From Devosia rhizoryzae (lineage in GTDB: Bacteria > Pseudomonadota > Alphaproteobacteria > Rhizobiales > Devosiaceae): DNA of 64,000 nucleotides. The DNA lies in NCBI RefSeq assembly GCF_016698665.1, contig NZ_CP068046.1, positions 3,410,001-3,474,000 on the forward strand. The letters run 5' to 3'. The translations under genes were made by a program, and so were the position numbers. Shown in pieces: positions 45,015-53,000 of the stretch. Numbering within the stretch: position 1 is the stretch's first letter; the number at the start of each line of letters is the position of its first letter. A model generated the notes under the pieces. It saw only the letters and a list, made by a program, of their open reading frames with translations. It ran no database searches and was not told the DNA's origin.

Positions 45015-45113
45015 CCCCCACCCCGCCTCCCCCGTAAGGCGGGGGAGGAGCACCATCTCGCCAAGTCTGCGATCGGACTCCTCCCCCTTCTTAAGGGGGA
45101 GGCTGGGTGGGGG
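45015..45113. repeat. Family A paired-hairpin repeat, copy 4
   Basis: It begins 8 nt after the epimerase stop and ends 2 nt before the gluQRS stop (convergent). Inner hairpins are CCTCCCCCGTAAGGCGGGGGAGG-like (left) and CTCCTCCCCCTTC...GGGGGAGG (right). The arms CCCCCACCCC and GGGTGGGGG are kept. Confidence 0.9.
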
Positions 45114-45115
45114 TG

Positions 45116-45961
45116 CTAAAACTTCACCGCCCGCCTCACATCCTCAGCCGTCCACCCCTCCGCCCGCAAATCTCTTAAGCTTTGCGAGCCCTTCGACTTG
45201 CTGAGCTTTTCTCCATCATCCCCCAGCAGCAGCCGGTGGAAGAAGTAGATCGGCGACTGCAAGCCAAGGAGCATCTGCAACAGGACATGAATGTCGGTCG
45301 CGGCCTCAAGATCGCGACCGCGCGTTACATGCGTGATGCCCTGCGCCGCATCGTCCACCACGACGCTGAGGTGATAGCTCGTCGGCACGTCCTTGCGCTG
45401 CAGCACGACGTCGCCCCAGCGCTCGGGCCGGGCATATCGGACTTGCGGTCGGTCAAGCACTGTGGGGCCGACCACGGTGAAGGTCAGCATGCCGACGCGG
45501 TTCAATGCCTTCTCGATATCGAGCCGGAACTGAACCGGATCGCCGCGTTCAAGCCGCTCGATACGCGCGGCGTTGGAGAGATGGCGGCAGGTGCCGGGGT
45601 AAAGCGGGGCGCCGTCGGGATCGGTACCAACGGAGGCTTCGGCGATCTCGGTCCGGCTGCAGAAGCAGGGATAAAGCAGGTCCATGTCGCGCAGCCGGTT
45701 GGCGGCGTCGGCATAAAGTTCGAAGCGTTCGGACTGGATCAGGACCGGCTCGGGCCAGTCGAGATCGAGCCAATGGAGATCATCGAGAATCGCTTCGGTA
45801 AATTCGGGTTTACAGCGGTTGAGGTCGATGTTTTCGATGCGCAGATGGGCAGTGCCGTCCAGTTTTTTTGCCGCGTCCCAGGTCACTAACGCCGACAGAG
45901 CGTGCCCGAGGTGAAGACATCCATTGGGGCTTGGAGCGAAGCGAAGCTGGGGTTTGGCCAT
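45116..45961 (-). CDS. gluQRS: Glutamyl-Q tRNA(Asp) synthetase
   Basis: This 281-residue protein is a shortened GluRS-like enzyme without an anticodon-binding domain; it charges glutamate onto queuosine in tRNA(Asp). The class I HIGH motif appears as HLGH in RFAPSPNGCLHLGHAL, and the KMSKS-like loop is KLSKSKGS. The zinc-binding cysteines CFCSRTE near residue 100 are present. Its stop touches a family A repeat. Confidence 0.93.
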   Translation of the reverse strand: MAKPQLRFAPSPNGCLHLGHALSALVTWDAAKKLDGTAHLRIENIDLNRCKPEFTEAILDDLHWLDLDWPEPVLIQSERFELYADAANRLRDMDLLYPCFCSRTEIAEASVGTDPDGAPLYPGTCRHLSNAARIERLERGDPVQFRLDIEKALNRVGMLTFTVVGPTVLDRPQVRYARPERWGDVVLQRKDVPTSYHLSVVVDDAAQGITHVTRGRDLEAATDIHVLLQMLLGLQSPIYFFHRLLLGDDGEKLSKSKGSQSLRDLRAEGWTAEDVRRAVKF

Positions 45962-45982
45962 GAGCCATTATAGGAATTCCGA

Positions 45983-46645
45983 GTGACTGTGACGAGTGAA
46001 ACCATGCCCCGCATCGATACGCTCGAGGGTGTTGCCTGGCATTTGGATGCCCTCGTGAGCATGGTGCCGCGCCTCGCGCCGATGCGCGACGCCGTTGGCG
46101 TGGTCATGCCACGGGTTAACCCGAAACAGTTTGCCGGCATGGCCAAGGTAATTTCCGGGCAGCAGATTTCCGTGCAGAGCGCGGCGGCAATCTGGGGCAG
46201 GTTCTCGCTGCTACCCGGCGCGCTCGAGCCCGAGACCTATCTGCTGCTCGATGAAGAAACCGTGCGGGCAGCCGGGTTCTCGCGCAGCAAGTATCTTACC
46301 TTGCGCGCGATGTCCGAGGCGGTGGTCGCCGGAGAGCTCGACTTCGATGAAGTCGACAACTTGCCCGGCGATGAAGCCATCAGGCGGCTCGTGGCCCTGC
46401 GCGGCATCGGGCCCTGGACGGCAGAGGTATACCTCTTGTTCTGCGCCGCCCATCCCGACATTTTCCCCGCTGGCGACCTGGCTTTGCTCAAAGCGGCTCA
46501 TCACGGTCTCGGGCTTGACGCTCGCCCGACCATCAAGGAAATGATCGTCATTGCCCATGACTGGTCGCCGCACCGCTCGGTCGCGGCGCTCTTGTTCTGG
46601 CGTTATTTCGCTGCTCTCAAGAACCGAGAATCGAGCCTTCTATGA
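45983..46645 (+). CDS. DNA-3-methyladenine glycosylase (AlkA-like)
   Basis: This 220-residue helix-hairpin-helix glycosylase should remove alkylated purines from DNA. The hairpin LVALRGIGPWTAEVYLLF and the catalytic aspartate in FPAGDLALLKA are in place, and KVISGQQISVQSAAAIW matches the family. The start GTG 45983 has AGGA upstream; ATG 46004 is an alternative. The stop overlaps the esterase start by 4 nt. Confidence 0.92.
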   Translation: MTVTSETMPRIDTLEGVAWHLDALVSMVPRLAPMRDAVGVVMPRVNPKQFAGMAKVISGQQISVQSAAAIWGRFSLLPGALEPETYLLLDEETVRAAGFSRSKYLTLRAMSEAVVAGELDFDEVDNLPGDEAIRRLVALRGIGPWTAEVYLLFCAAHPDIFPAGDLALLKAAHHGLGLDARPTIKEMIVIAHDWSPHRSVAALLFWRYFAALKNRESSLL

Positions 46646-47307
46646 TCAAGCTCTCCGGCCCCATGCTTGCGCCGATCAATGGCGGTGCGCCCGACAGCGC
46701 CGTGGTGCTGCTGCATGGCTATGGCAGCGACGGCAACGACCTCATTGCCATGGCGCCGCACTTCCAGCACCTCTTGCCGGGTGCGCTGTTCGTCTCGCCG
46801 CATGCGCCTCATCCGGCATCGATGACCGGCTTCGGCCATCAATGGTTTCCGATCAGCCTTGAGGAAGGGCGGCTGGCCCAGCGGCAGCTCGGCGTTGCAA
46901 CCGCGCGCCCGGTGCTGGTCGATTTCCTCCACGACCTCTGGGAGCAGACCAGCGTATCGCCGAACCGCACCATCCTGGCCGGCTTCAGCCAGGGCGCGAT
47001 GATGGCGCTGCATGTCGGCTTGTCGCTGCCCAAGGAAGAAACCCTCATGGGTGTGATCGGCATCTCGGGCGCATTTCTGCCGCCGGACAATTTCGGCGAT
47101 CCGTCCCTGGCTCGTCCCCCGGTCTGTCTTGTGCATGGCGACCGGGACGACGTTGTCTCACCCGAGCACAGCGCAAATGCTAACAGTCTGCTAACCAAGT
47201 CCTTCCCAGTGCTACGATATCACGTAAGCCGGGGGACTGGGCACGGCGTTTCGCCGGATGGAATCGCCTTCATTGCCAAGTTTATTGAAGAGATCACGAA
47301 CAAATAA
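46642..47307 (+). CDS. Phospholipase/carboxylesterase-family hydrolase
   Basis: This 221-residue alpha/beta hydrolase has the nucleophile elbow GFSQGAMMAL, an oxyanion region VVLLHGYGSDGNDL, the catalytic aspartate in VHGDRDDVV and histidine in GTGHGVSPDG. It resembles bacterial esterases of the acyl-protein thioesterase group. It overlaps the glycosylase gene (ATGA). The natural substrate is unknown. Confidence 0.9.
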   Translation: MIKLSGPMLAPINGGAPDSAVVLLHGYGSDGNDLIAMAPHFQHLLPGALFVSPHAPHPASMTGFGHQWFPISLEEGRLAQRQLGVATARPVLVDFLHDLWEQTSVSPNRTILAGFSQGAMMALHVGLSLPKEETLMGVIGISGAFLPPDNFGDPSLARPPVCLVHGDRDDVVSPEHSANANSLLTKSFPVLRYHVSRGTGHGVSPDGIAFIAKFIEEITNK

Positions 47308-47359
47308 GCCTCGCTGCTGCTTCACACGCCCGACACAAAGGGCTTAGTATAAGGGGGCT

Positions 47360-47398
47360 ATGGACTTACGCGATTCCCGTTTCGGGAGCCTCAAGTGA
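47360..47398 (+). CDS. Possible 12-residue leader peptide before the HNH gene
   Basis: ATG 47360 follows AAGGGGG and opens a 12-codon frame (MDLRDSRFGSLK) whose TGA overlaps the HNH GTG start (GTGA). The TTCCCG/CGGGA bases inside could form a small hairpin before the HNH ribosome-binding site GGGAG. The arrangement resembles translational coupling through a leader, but the frame is short and could be chance. Confidence 0.35.
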   Translation: MDLRDSRFGSLK

Positions 47399-47952
47399 CT
47401 ATCCATGTGTCGCCTGAGACCTGTCCCGCTCTTGTATTGAACGCCGATTACCGGCCGCTCAGCTATTATCCATTGTCCTTATGGTCTTGGCAGGACGCGA
47501 TAAAAGCGGTGTGCCTTGATCGGGTGAACATCGTTTCCGAATACGAAACGAAAATCCATTCGCCCAGCTTCGAGATGCGGCTGCCCAGCGTCGTTTCTCT
47601 TAAGGACTATGTCAAACCGGCACGGCATCCCGCCTTCACGCGCTTTAATGTTTTCCTGCGCGACCGTTTCCAGTGCCAATATTGCGGTTCGCCGCACGAT
47701 TTGACCTTCGATCACGTCATTCCGCGCTCGAAGGGCGGTCTCACCACCTGGGAAAACGTCGTTGCCGCCTGCGCGCCGTGTAATCTGCGCAAGGCCAATC
47801 GCTTGCCCAGCGAAATCAAGATGTTCCCGCATCAGGCGCCTTACGCGCCGACCGTGCACGACCTCCACAACAATGGCCGCGCCTTCCCGCCCAACCACCT
47901 GCACCAAAGCTGGCTCGACTACCTTTATTGGGACATCGAACTCGAACCGTGA
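47395..47952 (+). CDS. HNH endonuclease-family protein
   Basis: This 185-residue protein has an HNH fold: FQCQYCGSPHDLTFDHVIPRSKGGLTTWENVVAACAPCNLRK supplies the CxxC pairs (QYCG... and CAPCN) and the DHVIPRSKGG/N core. The N-terminal LNADYRPLSYYPLSLWSWQDAIKAV segment is typical of a widespread bacterial group with unknown targets. The start is GTG 47395, with GGGAG upstream. It does not lie in a mobile element. Confidence 0.9.
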   Translation: MTIHVSPETCPALVLNADYRPLSYYPLSLWSWQDAIKAVCLDRVNIVSEYETKIHSPSFEMRLPSVVSLKDYVKPARHPAFTRFNVFLRDRFQCQYCGSPHDLTFDHVIPRSKGGLTTWENVVAACAPCNLRKANRLPSEIKMFPHQAPYAPTVHDLHNNGRAFPPNHLHQSWLDYLYWDIELEP

Positions 47953-47969
47953 TCTTGTCTCGTGAATAT

Positions 47970-47986
47970 CCAATAACTATTATTGG
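47970..47986 (+). promoter_or_regulatory. Palindromic operator of the ParDE module
   Basis: CCAATAA-CTA-TTATTGG is a perfect 7-bp inverted repeat 17-33 nt upstream of the antitoxin ATG. Its AT-rich half-sites contrast with the GC-rich surroundings. Binding by the ParD-like antitoxin is likely by analogy with other ParD proteins. Confidence 0.72.
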
Positions 47987-48003
47987 GTGAGCAGGAGACG
48001 AAC

Positions 48004-48264
48004 ATGGCTATTAGTGCAGATCTTGGTGAGGCCTTGGAGAAGGTGGTCACCGACCTTGTCGAGAACGGACGCTACAACTCGAAAAGCGAGGTGTTGCGCG
48101 AAGGTGTTAGGCTTGTGCAGGAGCGGGAAGCGCGGCTGCGGGAGCTTGAAAAAAAGATCGCTGCAGGCCAGGCAGATGTCGATGCTGGACGCGTAAAGCC
48201 TTTAGAGGAAGTATTTGACCGGCTGATGGCCAAATACGACGCTATGGCGAAAGCTAGCAGTTGA
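48004..48264 (+). CDS. parD: ParD-like antitoxin
   Basis: This 86-residue protein has the ParD/CopG-type N-terminal ribbon-helix-helix: VTDLVENGRYNSKSEVLREGVRLVQERE, recognisable by GRYNSKSEVLREGVRL, and a charged C-terminal half that would wrap the toxin. ATG 48004 follows GGAG at the correct distance. It overlaps the toxin start by one base, and a palindrome lies upstream. Confidence 0.92.
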   Translation: MAISADLGEALEKVVTDLVENGRYNSKSEVLREGVRLVQEREARLRELEKKIAAGQADVDAGRVKPLEEVFDRLMAKYDAMAKASS

Positions 48265-48554
48265 TGAGGGTGCGATTATCGCTCCTTGCAGAAAGCGACA
48301 TAGAGGCAATCGCCGACTACATCGCTCAGGATAGCCCCAAACGGGCACTGAGTTTTACAAGTGAGCTACGCTCTGCCTGTATGGGGCTTGGCGAAGCGCC
48401 GCTGCGTTTCGCATTGCTGGAAGTTGCACGACACCGAGGCTACCGCCGCCGCATCCACGGCAACTATGTGATTGTTTATTCGGTAGGCGCAGAAGTAACC
48501 ATAGTCCGCGTCGTATCCGCAGCCGCAGACTTGCAGGCAATCTTTAACGCCTAG
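48264..48554 (+). CDS. parE: ParE-like toxin
   Basis: This 96-residue RelE/ParE-fold protein begins MRVRLSLLAESDIEAIADYIAQDSP and has the typical RRRIHGNYVIVYSVGAEVTIVRVVSA strand segment, seen as GNYVIVYSV and VRVVSA. ParE toxins poison DNA gyrase. The start ATG 48264 overlaps the antitoxin stop (TGATG). The 3' end overlaps dsbB on the opposite strand by 4 nt. Confidence 0.9.
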   Translation: MRVRLSLLAESDIEAIADYIAQDSPKRALSFTSELRSACMGLGEAPLRFALLEVARHRGYRRRIHGNYVIVYSVGAEVTIVRVVSAAADLQAIFNA

Positions 48555-49054
48555 TTGCGCCTGTCGCGGCGGTACTGGAACACAATCGAGGCGATCAGCA
48601 GCACGACGATGGCTAGCGAGATCAATGCGTTGTAGCCGGCGAGCGAGAGCCCCAAGAAGCGGAACTGGACGACGTCGCAGCCGATGACCGGCTTGAGGTC
48701 GTTGAGTGCGTCGAGGCTGAAGTCGGAGCCGAGGCCGGAGCATGCGGTGGGGCCGGGCCAGAAACCCCATTCGACGCCAGCGTGGAAGGCGCCCATATAG
48801 GTGCCCCAGGCGAAAATGGCGAGTACGATCGCCATGCCGATATACCAAACCGGCAAGGGCAGCCTGTTCCAGAGCACGAGGATCAGCGCCAGGAGCGGCA
48901 GGCCCCAATAGTAGGCGAGGCGCTGTTCGAGGCAGAGTTCGCAGGGCACGAGGCCGCCGATATATTGCGATCCCAGCGCACCCAGGATGGCAGCGAGGCC
49001 AAGAAGAAAGGCAAGACCGGCAGCGATCTTGTCGAGCGGGCGGGCAGGGGACAT
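48551..49054 (-). CDS. dsbB: Disulfide bond formation protein B-like
   Basis: This 167-residue inner-membrane protein with four helices passes electrons from DsbA-type proteins to quinone. The first cysteine pair is in VPCELCLEQRLAYYW (CELC), and the second pair is in TACSGLGS and VIGCDVVQF. Length is normal. The gene is convergent with the toxin and divergent from nothing immediate. Confidence 0.92.
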   Translation of the reverse strand: MSPARPLDKIAAGLAFLLGLAAILGALGSQYIGGLVPCELCLEQRLAYYWGLPLLALILVLWNRLPLPVWYIGMAIVLAIFAWGTYMGAFHAGVEWGFWPGPTACSGLGSDFSLDALNDLKPVIGCDVVQFRFLGLSLAGYNALISLAIVVLLIASIVFQYRRDRRN

Positions 49055-49135
49055 GGCGATGATCTCAGGTGACGCTGCGATGGGAAGGACTTAGCGCCCG
49101 GCTGTGGCAAAAGCCAGATGGCAACAGGCTCGTGA

Positions 49136-49954
49136 TTATTGCTCGTCTACGGCTTTCTTGAGGGCCATGGCGTTCTGCGGCGCGTGCAGTTTGTCCTCAT
49201 GGACGAAGTAGGCGAAGACGTCGCGGCCAGGCTCGCGCCATGTCGCTATCTCCTTGGCCCAGCTTGCAATATCGGCATCTTCGTAGCCGCTGGCGGCTTC
49301 GCGTGCCGGTCCCTGCAGGCGGCAATAGGCGAAGTCCGCGGTAAGTTCACGGCCCGGATTTTCGAGCGTATCGGCGATGACGCGAGCGACGTTGTGTTGA
49401 GCGAACAATGCGTTCGCTGCAGGATCATCAAAGCTTTTGTGCCGCGGCTCGATGGCGTGACGGATCGGTCCGATATCACTTGCGCCGAGATAGGGCTCGG
49501 ATTTTGCGCCATCAGCCTCGCTGGCGAGAGCGAGGTAGGAGGCGCTATCTCTCGGTAAGAGCTCGAGAAAATCGGAGAGCACCTGCGGATCGAAGGCTAG
49601 GTTGGGCGGTAGTTGCCAGACGAAGGGGCCCAGTTGATTGCCGAGGGCCAGCGGGCCGGAGGCGAAGAAGTTGGCGAGTTCCTGGCGGCAGTTCTTGAGG
49701 CGGCGAATGTGGGTGACGAGTTGCGGACCCTTGATGGAAAACTTAAAGTTTTCAGGGGTTTCGCTGGCCCATTTCTGAAAGCTGGCAGGTTTTTGGTTGG
49801 CGCGAAACGTTGCGTTGATCTCGATTGTGGTCAGGTGGCTGGCGGCGTAGCTCAGCTCTTTTTTCTGAACGAGGCCTTGGGGGAAGAAGGTGCCGCGCCA
49901 GGGTTCGAACACCCAGCCGGCGGTTCCGGTGCGGACTTCGCCTCGATTTGTCAT
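49136..49954 (-). CDS. DUF72-family protein
   Basis: This 272-residue protein matches the DUF72 TIM-barrel family: RTGTAGWVFEPWRGTFFP at the N terminus, then FKFSIKGPQLVTHIRRL, LGPFVWQLPPNLAFD and AIEPRHKSFDD. Its function is unknown; it often accompanies DNA-repair or stress genes. ATG 49954 is placed six bases after AGAGGGG; ATG 49960 and 50026 are less well placed. Confidence 0.88.
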   Translation of the reverse strand: MTNRGEVRTGTAGWVFEPWRGTFFPQGLVQKKELSYAASHLTTIEINATFRANQKPASFQKWASETPENFKFSIKGPQLVTHIRRLKNCRQELANFFASGPLALGNQLGPFVWQLPPNLAFDPQVLSDFLELLPRDSASYLALASEADGAKSEPYLGASDIGPIRHAIEPRHKSFDDPAANALFAQHNVARVIADTLENPGRELTADFAYCRLQGPAREAASGYEDADIASWAKEIATWREPGRDVFAYFVHEDKLHAPQNAMALKKAVDEQ

Positions 49955-50077
49955 TCGCATCCCCTCTTTGAGAAGAGAGTGTCGCGACAGATCGGTGTTA
50001 GCAATAGGCCGCAAATTGGTAATCATTTTTTGCCTTATTTGAGTGCATGGTGAACGAAGAGTTTCCGGGGGTGTTGT

Positions 50078-50887
50078 GTGCGCCGATCAACCATCGTTTC
50101 TTTTGCCGCAGCGATCCTTACGGGTCTCAGCGCGGCAACCGCTGGCGCGTGTGATGACCTGCGAATGGCGCGCGGTGGCGTGGTCACCGAGGTGGTCGAC
50201 GGCGATACGGTGATCCTCGATTCTGGGCTGGTGGTGCGCATGATCGGTACGCAGGCGCCGAAACTGCCCTTGGGCAGGGAGGGATATCCGACCTGGCCTT
50301 TGGCGCCCGAGGCAAAAACCGAGCTCGAGAACCTGGCGCTCAACAAGACGGTGATGCTGGGCTATGGCGGCGAGGAAAAAGATCGCTATGACCGGGCGCT
50401 GGCGCATGTCTTCGTTGAAGAGGGCGGCGACGCCATCTGGGCGCAGCAGCATATGGTCGAGAATGGCCTGGCGCGGGTTTATTCATTTCCAGACAACCGC
50501 AAATGCCTTGATCAACTGTTTGCGGCAGAGGCAAGGGCGCGCGTAGAGCGGCTTGGAATCTGGACCGATCCCTATTACAGCGTGCGGGCGGCGGATCGGC
50601 CGGCTGATTTGCTCGACCGAGTGGGCGACTATGAATTGGTGGAAGGACGCGTGCTCGTTGCCGAACGCAGCGGATCGCGCGTCTACCTCAATTTCGGGCG
50701 CTTCTATAAGGAAGATTTTACGGCCGTGATCGAAGCGCCGGCGCTGCGCCTTTTTGCGGCTGACGGTTTTGATCCGTTGATGCTGGAAAACGCCTTTGTG
50801 CGCATTCGCGGGTGGGTGGATGACCGGGATGGTCCGCGCATCGAAATAACCCATCCCGAACAGATCGAGGTTCTGGCGAGGCAATGA
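50078..50887 (+). CDS. Exported thermonuclease-like (SNase-fold) protein
   Basis: This 269-residue protein has a signal peptide (about residues 1-24, ATAGACDD) and a staphylococcal nuclease-like domain: VVDGDTVILDSGLVVRMIGTQAPK and DRYDRALAHVFVE. The first arginine is kept, but the usual IDAPE acidic site is TQAPK, so catalytic acidic residues may be lost. A C-terminal OB-like region (GRVLVAERSGSRVYLNFGR...) follows. GTG 50078 has GGGGG upstream. Its stop overlaps the M48 protease gene. Confidence 0.85.
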   Translation: MRRSTIVSFAAAILTGLSAATAGACDDLRMARGGVVTEVVDGDTVILDSGLVVRMIGTQAPKLPLGREGYPTWPLAPEAKTELENLALNKTVMLGYGGEEKDRYDRALAHVFVEEGGDAIWAQQHMVENGLARVYSFPDNRKCLDQLFAAEARARVERLGIWTDPYYSVRAADRPADLLDRVGDYELVEGRVLVAERSGSRVYLNFGRFYKEDFTAVIEAPALRLFAADGFDPLMLENAFVRIRGWVDDRDGPRIEITHPEQIEVLARQ

Positions 50888-52356
50888 CCACGCTTTTGGG
50901 CAAGAAGGTTTGGCGCATGGGAATGCTGGCGGCGCTGCTGCTGGCCTTGAGCGCCTGCACGTCGCTGACCGGCTCCAACATCAATGTGGCGCGCACGGGT
51001 GACAATCCGGCGCCGACCGTCGTACCGGAAGGTACCGACCCCAATGATGACGTACTGGGCCGGCGCGAGCATCCTCGGATCGTTGCGGCCTATGGCGGGG
51101 TCTATGAAGACCGGCAGGCCGAGATCATGGTTGCGCGGATCGTCGGGCGCCTCCTTGCGGCTGCCAACCAGCCCAATGTGCAGTTCCAGGTCACCATTCT
51201 CGATACGTCCGAGGTGAATGCTTTTGCGCTCCCCGGCGGCTATATCTATGTGACGCGCGGTATTCTGGCACTGGCATCGGATACGAGCGAGCTGGCGGCC
51301 GTGCTATCGCACGAGATAGCGCACGTGACCTTGCGCCATGCCCGTGCCCGCACCGACAAGACGCGCAACACGCAGATCGTCGATCGGGTCATCACCGGTA
51401 TTCTGGGCGGCGACACATCGACCGACGCAACGGCCAACCGGACGCGCGAGCAGCTTGCGGCGTTCAGCCAGAACCAGGAGCTCGAGGCCGATGCCGAGGG
51501 CATCAAGTTTGCCGGTAAGGCTGGCTATGACAGCCAGGCGGCGGCGCGCTTCCTGGGCGTCATGAGCCGTTTCGCAGCCTTTTCGGCTGGCGACACCGGC
51601 GATGGCGGGTTCCTGTCGTCGCATCCTTCAACGCCATCGCGCATCCAGACGGCTTCGAGCCGCGCGCAGGGTCTGTTCGGGTCATCGGCGGCCGGAGAGA
51701 CGGATCGGGAAGGTTATCTCTCGGCCATTTCCGGCATGACCTTTGGCGACAGCCCGTCGCAGGGCTCGATCATCGGCCAAAGCTTTATTCATCCGGCCTC
51801 CAAGTTCACCTTCACGGTGCCGCAGGGCTATGCGCTGCAGAACTCGCAGAGCGCCGTGGTGGGTGTTGCCGGTGACGGTGAAGCCGTGCGCTTCGATAGC
51901 GCCGTGGTGCAGCCCAATATGGCGCTGACCGATTATCTCAAGTCCGGCTGGATCGCCGGGCTCAAGGCCGACACGGTGCAGTCGCAGAGCTTTAACGGCA
52001 TCGAGATGGCTTCGGGCCTGGCGCAGACGGACCAATGGTTCTTCCGGGTCGCCGTGATGCGACTCGATGGCGAAGTCTATCGCTTTATCTTTGCCGCCAA
52101 GAGCGACAGCCAGCGCTTTGCCAGTGGCGCGCAGCAGACGCTGCAGAGCTTCCGCCGCACCGATGCCAATGATCTGGGCAAGATCCGTCAGTTGTCGATC
52201 CGGCTGGTCACGGCCAAGGCCGGCGACACGGCGGACAGCGTGGCTACGCAGATGGCCAACATCGCTGGCGGGCGCGACCTCTTCTTTATTCTCAACAACC
52301 TTTATCCCGGCGATCCGCTGGTGCCGGGGCAGCGATACAAGATCGTCAGCCGCTAA
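50884..52356 (+). CDS. M48-family zinc metalloprotease lipoprotein
   Basis: This 490-residue lipoprotein has a lipobox LLALSAC (Cys 25) and an M48 domain with LSHEIAHVTLRH (zinc HEIAH, residues 143-147) and the third ligand in NQELEADAEG. C-terminal parts are a beta domain and a LysM-like ending (KAGDTADSVATQMAN ... PGQRYKIVSR). It resembles BepA-type quality-control proteases of the periplasm. It overlaps the nuclease-like gene by 4 nt, so the pair is co-translated. Confidence 0.93.
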   Translation: MTTLLGKKVWRMGMLAALLLALSACTSLTGSNINVARTGDNPAPTVVPEGTDPNDDVLGRREHPRIVAAYGGVYEDRQAEIMVARIVGRLLAAANQPNVQFQVTILDTSEVNAFALPGGYIYVTRGILALASDTSELAAVLSHEIAHVTLRHARARTDKTRNTQIVDRVITGILGGDTSTDATANRTREQLAAFSQNQELEADAEGIKFAGKAGYDSQAAARFLGVMSRFAAFSAGDTGDGGFLSSHPSTPSRIQTASSRAQGLFGSSAAGETDREGYLSAISGMTFGDSPSQGSIIGQSFIHPASKFTFTVPQGYALQNSQSAVVGVAGDGEAVRFDSAVVQPNMALTDYLKSGWIAGLKADTVQSQSFNGIEMASGLAQTDQWFFRVAVMRLDGEVYRFIFAAKSDSQRFASGAQQTLQSFRRTDANDLGKIRQLSIRLVTAKAGDTADSVATQMANIAGGRDLFFILNNLYPGDPLVPGQRYKIVSR

Positions 52357-52358
52357 GG

Positions 52359-52562
52359 CTAGCGTATGGAATTGGCGCTCTGCTCAATCGCCGAGCCGGC
52401 GCTGCCAACGCCATCGCTGCCAAAGAGATTGGTCACGGCGCCGCCAAAGACGATCATGCTGCTGATGAGGGCTACGGCGATAAGCCCGGCGATCAGCCCA
52501 TATTCGATTGCCGTCGCACCGGCATCATCGCGCATAAACCGAACACTCAACAGCTTGAGCAT
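52359..52562 (-). CDS. Flp-family type IVb pilin
   Basis: This 67-residue protein has the Flp pattern: a short basic leader (RFMRDDAGATAIEYGLIAGLIAVALI) with the glycine-then-hydrophobic segment GATAIEYGLIAGLIAVALI and glutamate five residues in, the target of the prepilin peptidase. CAGGAG lies before ATG 52562. No tad assembly genes are nearby, so it would depend on distant machinery. It is convergent with the M48 gene. Confidence 0.9.
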   Translation of the reverse strand: MLKLLSVRFMRDDAGATAIEYGLIAGLIAVALISSMIVFGGAVTNLFGSDGVGSAGSAIEQSANSIR

Positions 52563-52592
52563 GGCCGCTCCTGAACAGGCGCCTTGAGGCGC

Positions 52593-53000
52593 TCACAAAA
52601 GATCGCAGAGCGCTGCAATCAAAGGCTCGTCTGCCGGTGGCATAGGGTAATCGCGCAGGGACTGAGGCCTCACCCACTTGAGGGCCTGGTGCTCCCGGGC
52701 TTGCGGCGTGCCCTGCCATTTTCGGCAAACGTAAAGTGGCATCAACAGGTGAATGTTTTCGTAAGAGTGGCTGGCAAAGCTCAGGGGCGCGAGGCAGGCC
52801 TCCTTGGTCTCGATTGCCAGCTCTTCGCCCAGTTCCCGGATCAGCGCGGCTTCCGGCGTTTCTCCAGGCTCAACCTTGCCGCCAGGGAATTCCCACAGAC
52901 CGGCCATGGACTTGCCTTCAGGACGCTGGGCGATCAGCACGCGACGATCAGCATCGACCAGGGCGCAAGCGACAACCAGGAGGATTGGTTTGGCCGTCAC
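52593..53000 (-). CDS. mutT: 8-oxo-dGTP diphosphatase (MutT-type Nudix)
   Basis: This 135-residue Nudix hydrolase cleans oxidised guanine nucleotides from the pool. The Nudix box is complete: GGKVEPGETPEAALIRELGEELAI, with REL-GEE catalytic glutamates, after MAGLWEFPGG. The start overlaps the acetyltransferase stop (ATGA). It is part of the argJ-GNAT-mutT run typical near secA in this order. Confidence 0.94.
   Translation of the reverse strand: MTAKPILLVVACALVDADRRVLIAQRPEGKSMAGLWEFPGGKVEPGETPEAALIRELGEELAIETKEACLAPLSFASHSYENIHLLMPLYVCRKWQGTPQAREHQALKWVRPQSLRDYPMPPADEPLIAALCDLL

Noticed and set aside
25114..45113. Family A repeats as a CRISPR array
   Set aside because: Copies are kilobases apart, lie between genes and each is a two-hairpin unit, not short direct repeats with spacers.
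49895..49920. GGTTCGAACxCC motif resembling a tRNA T-loop
   Set aside because: It lies inside the DUF72 coding sequence and no acceptor or anticodon stem can be built around it.
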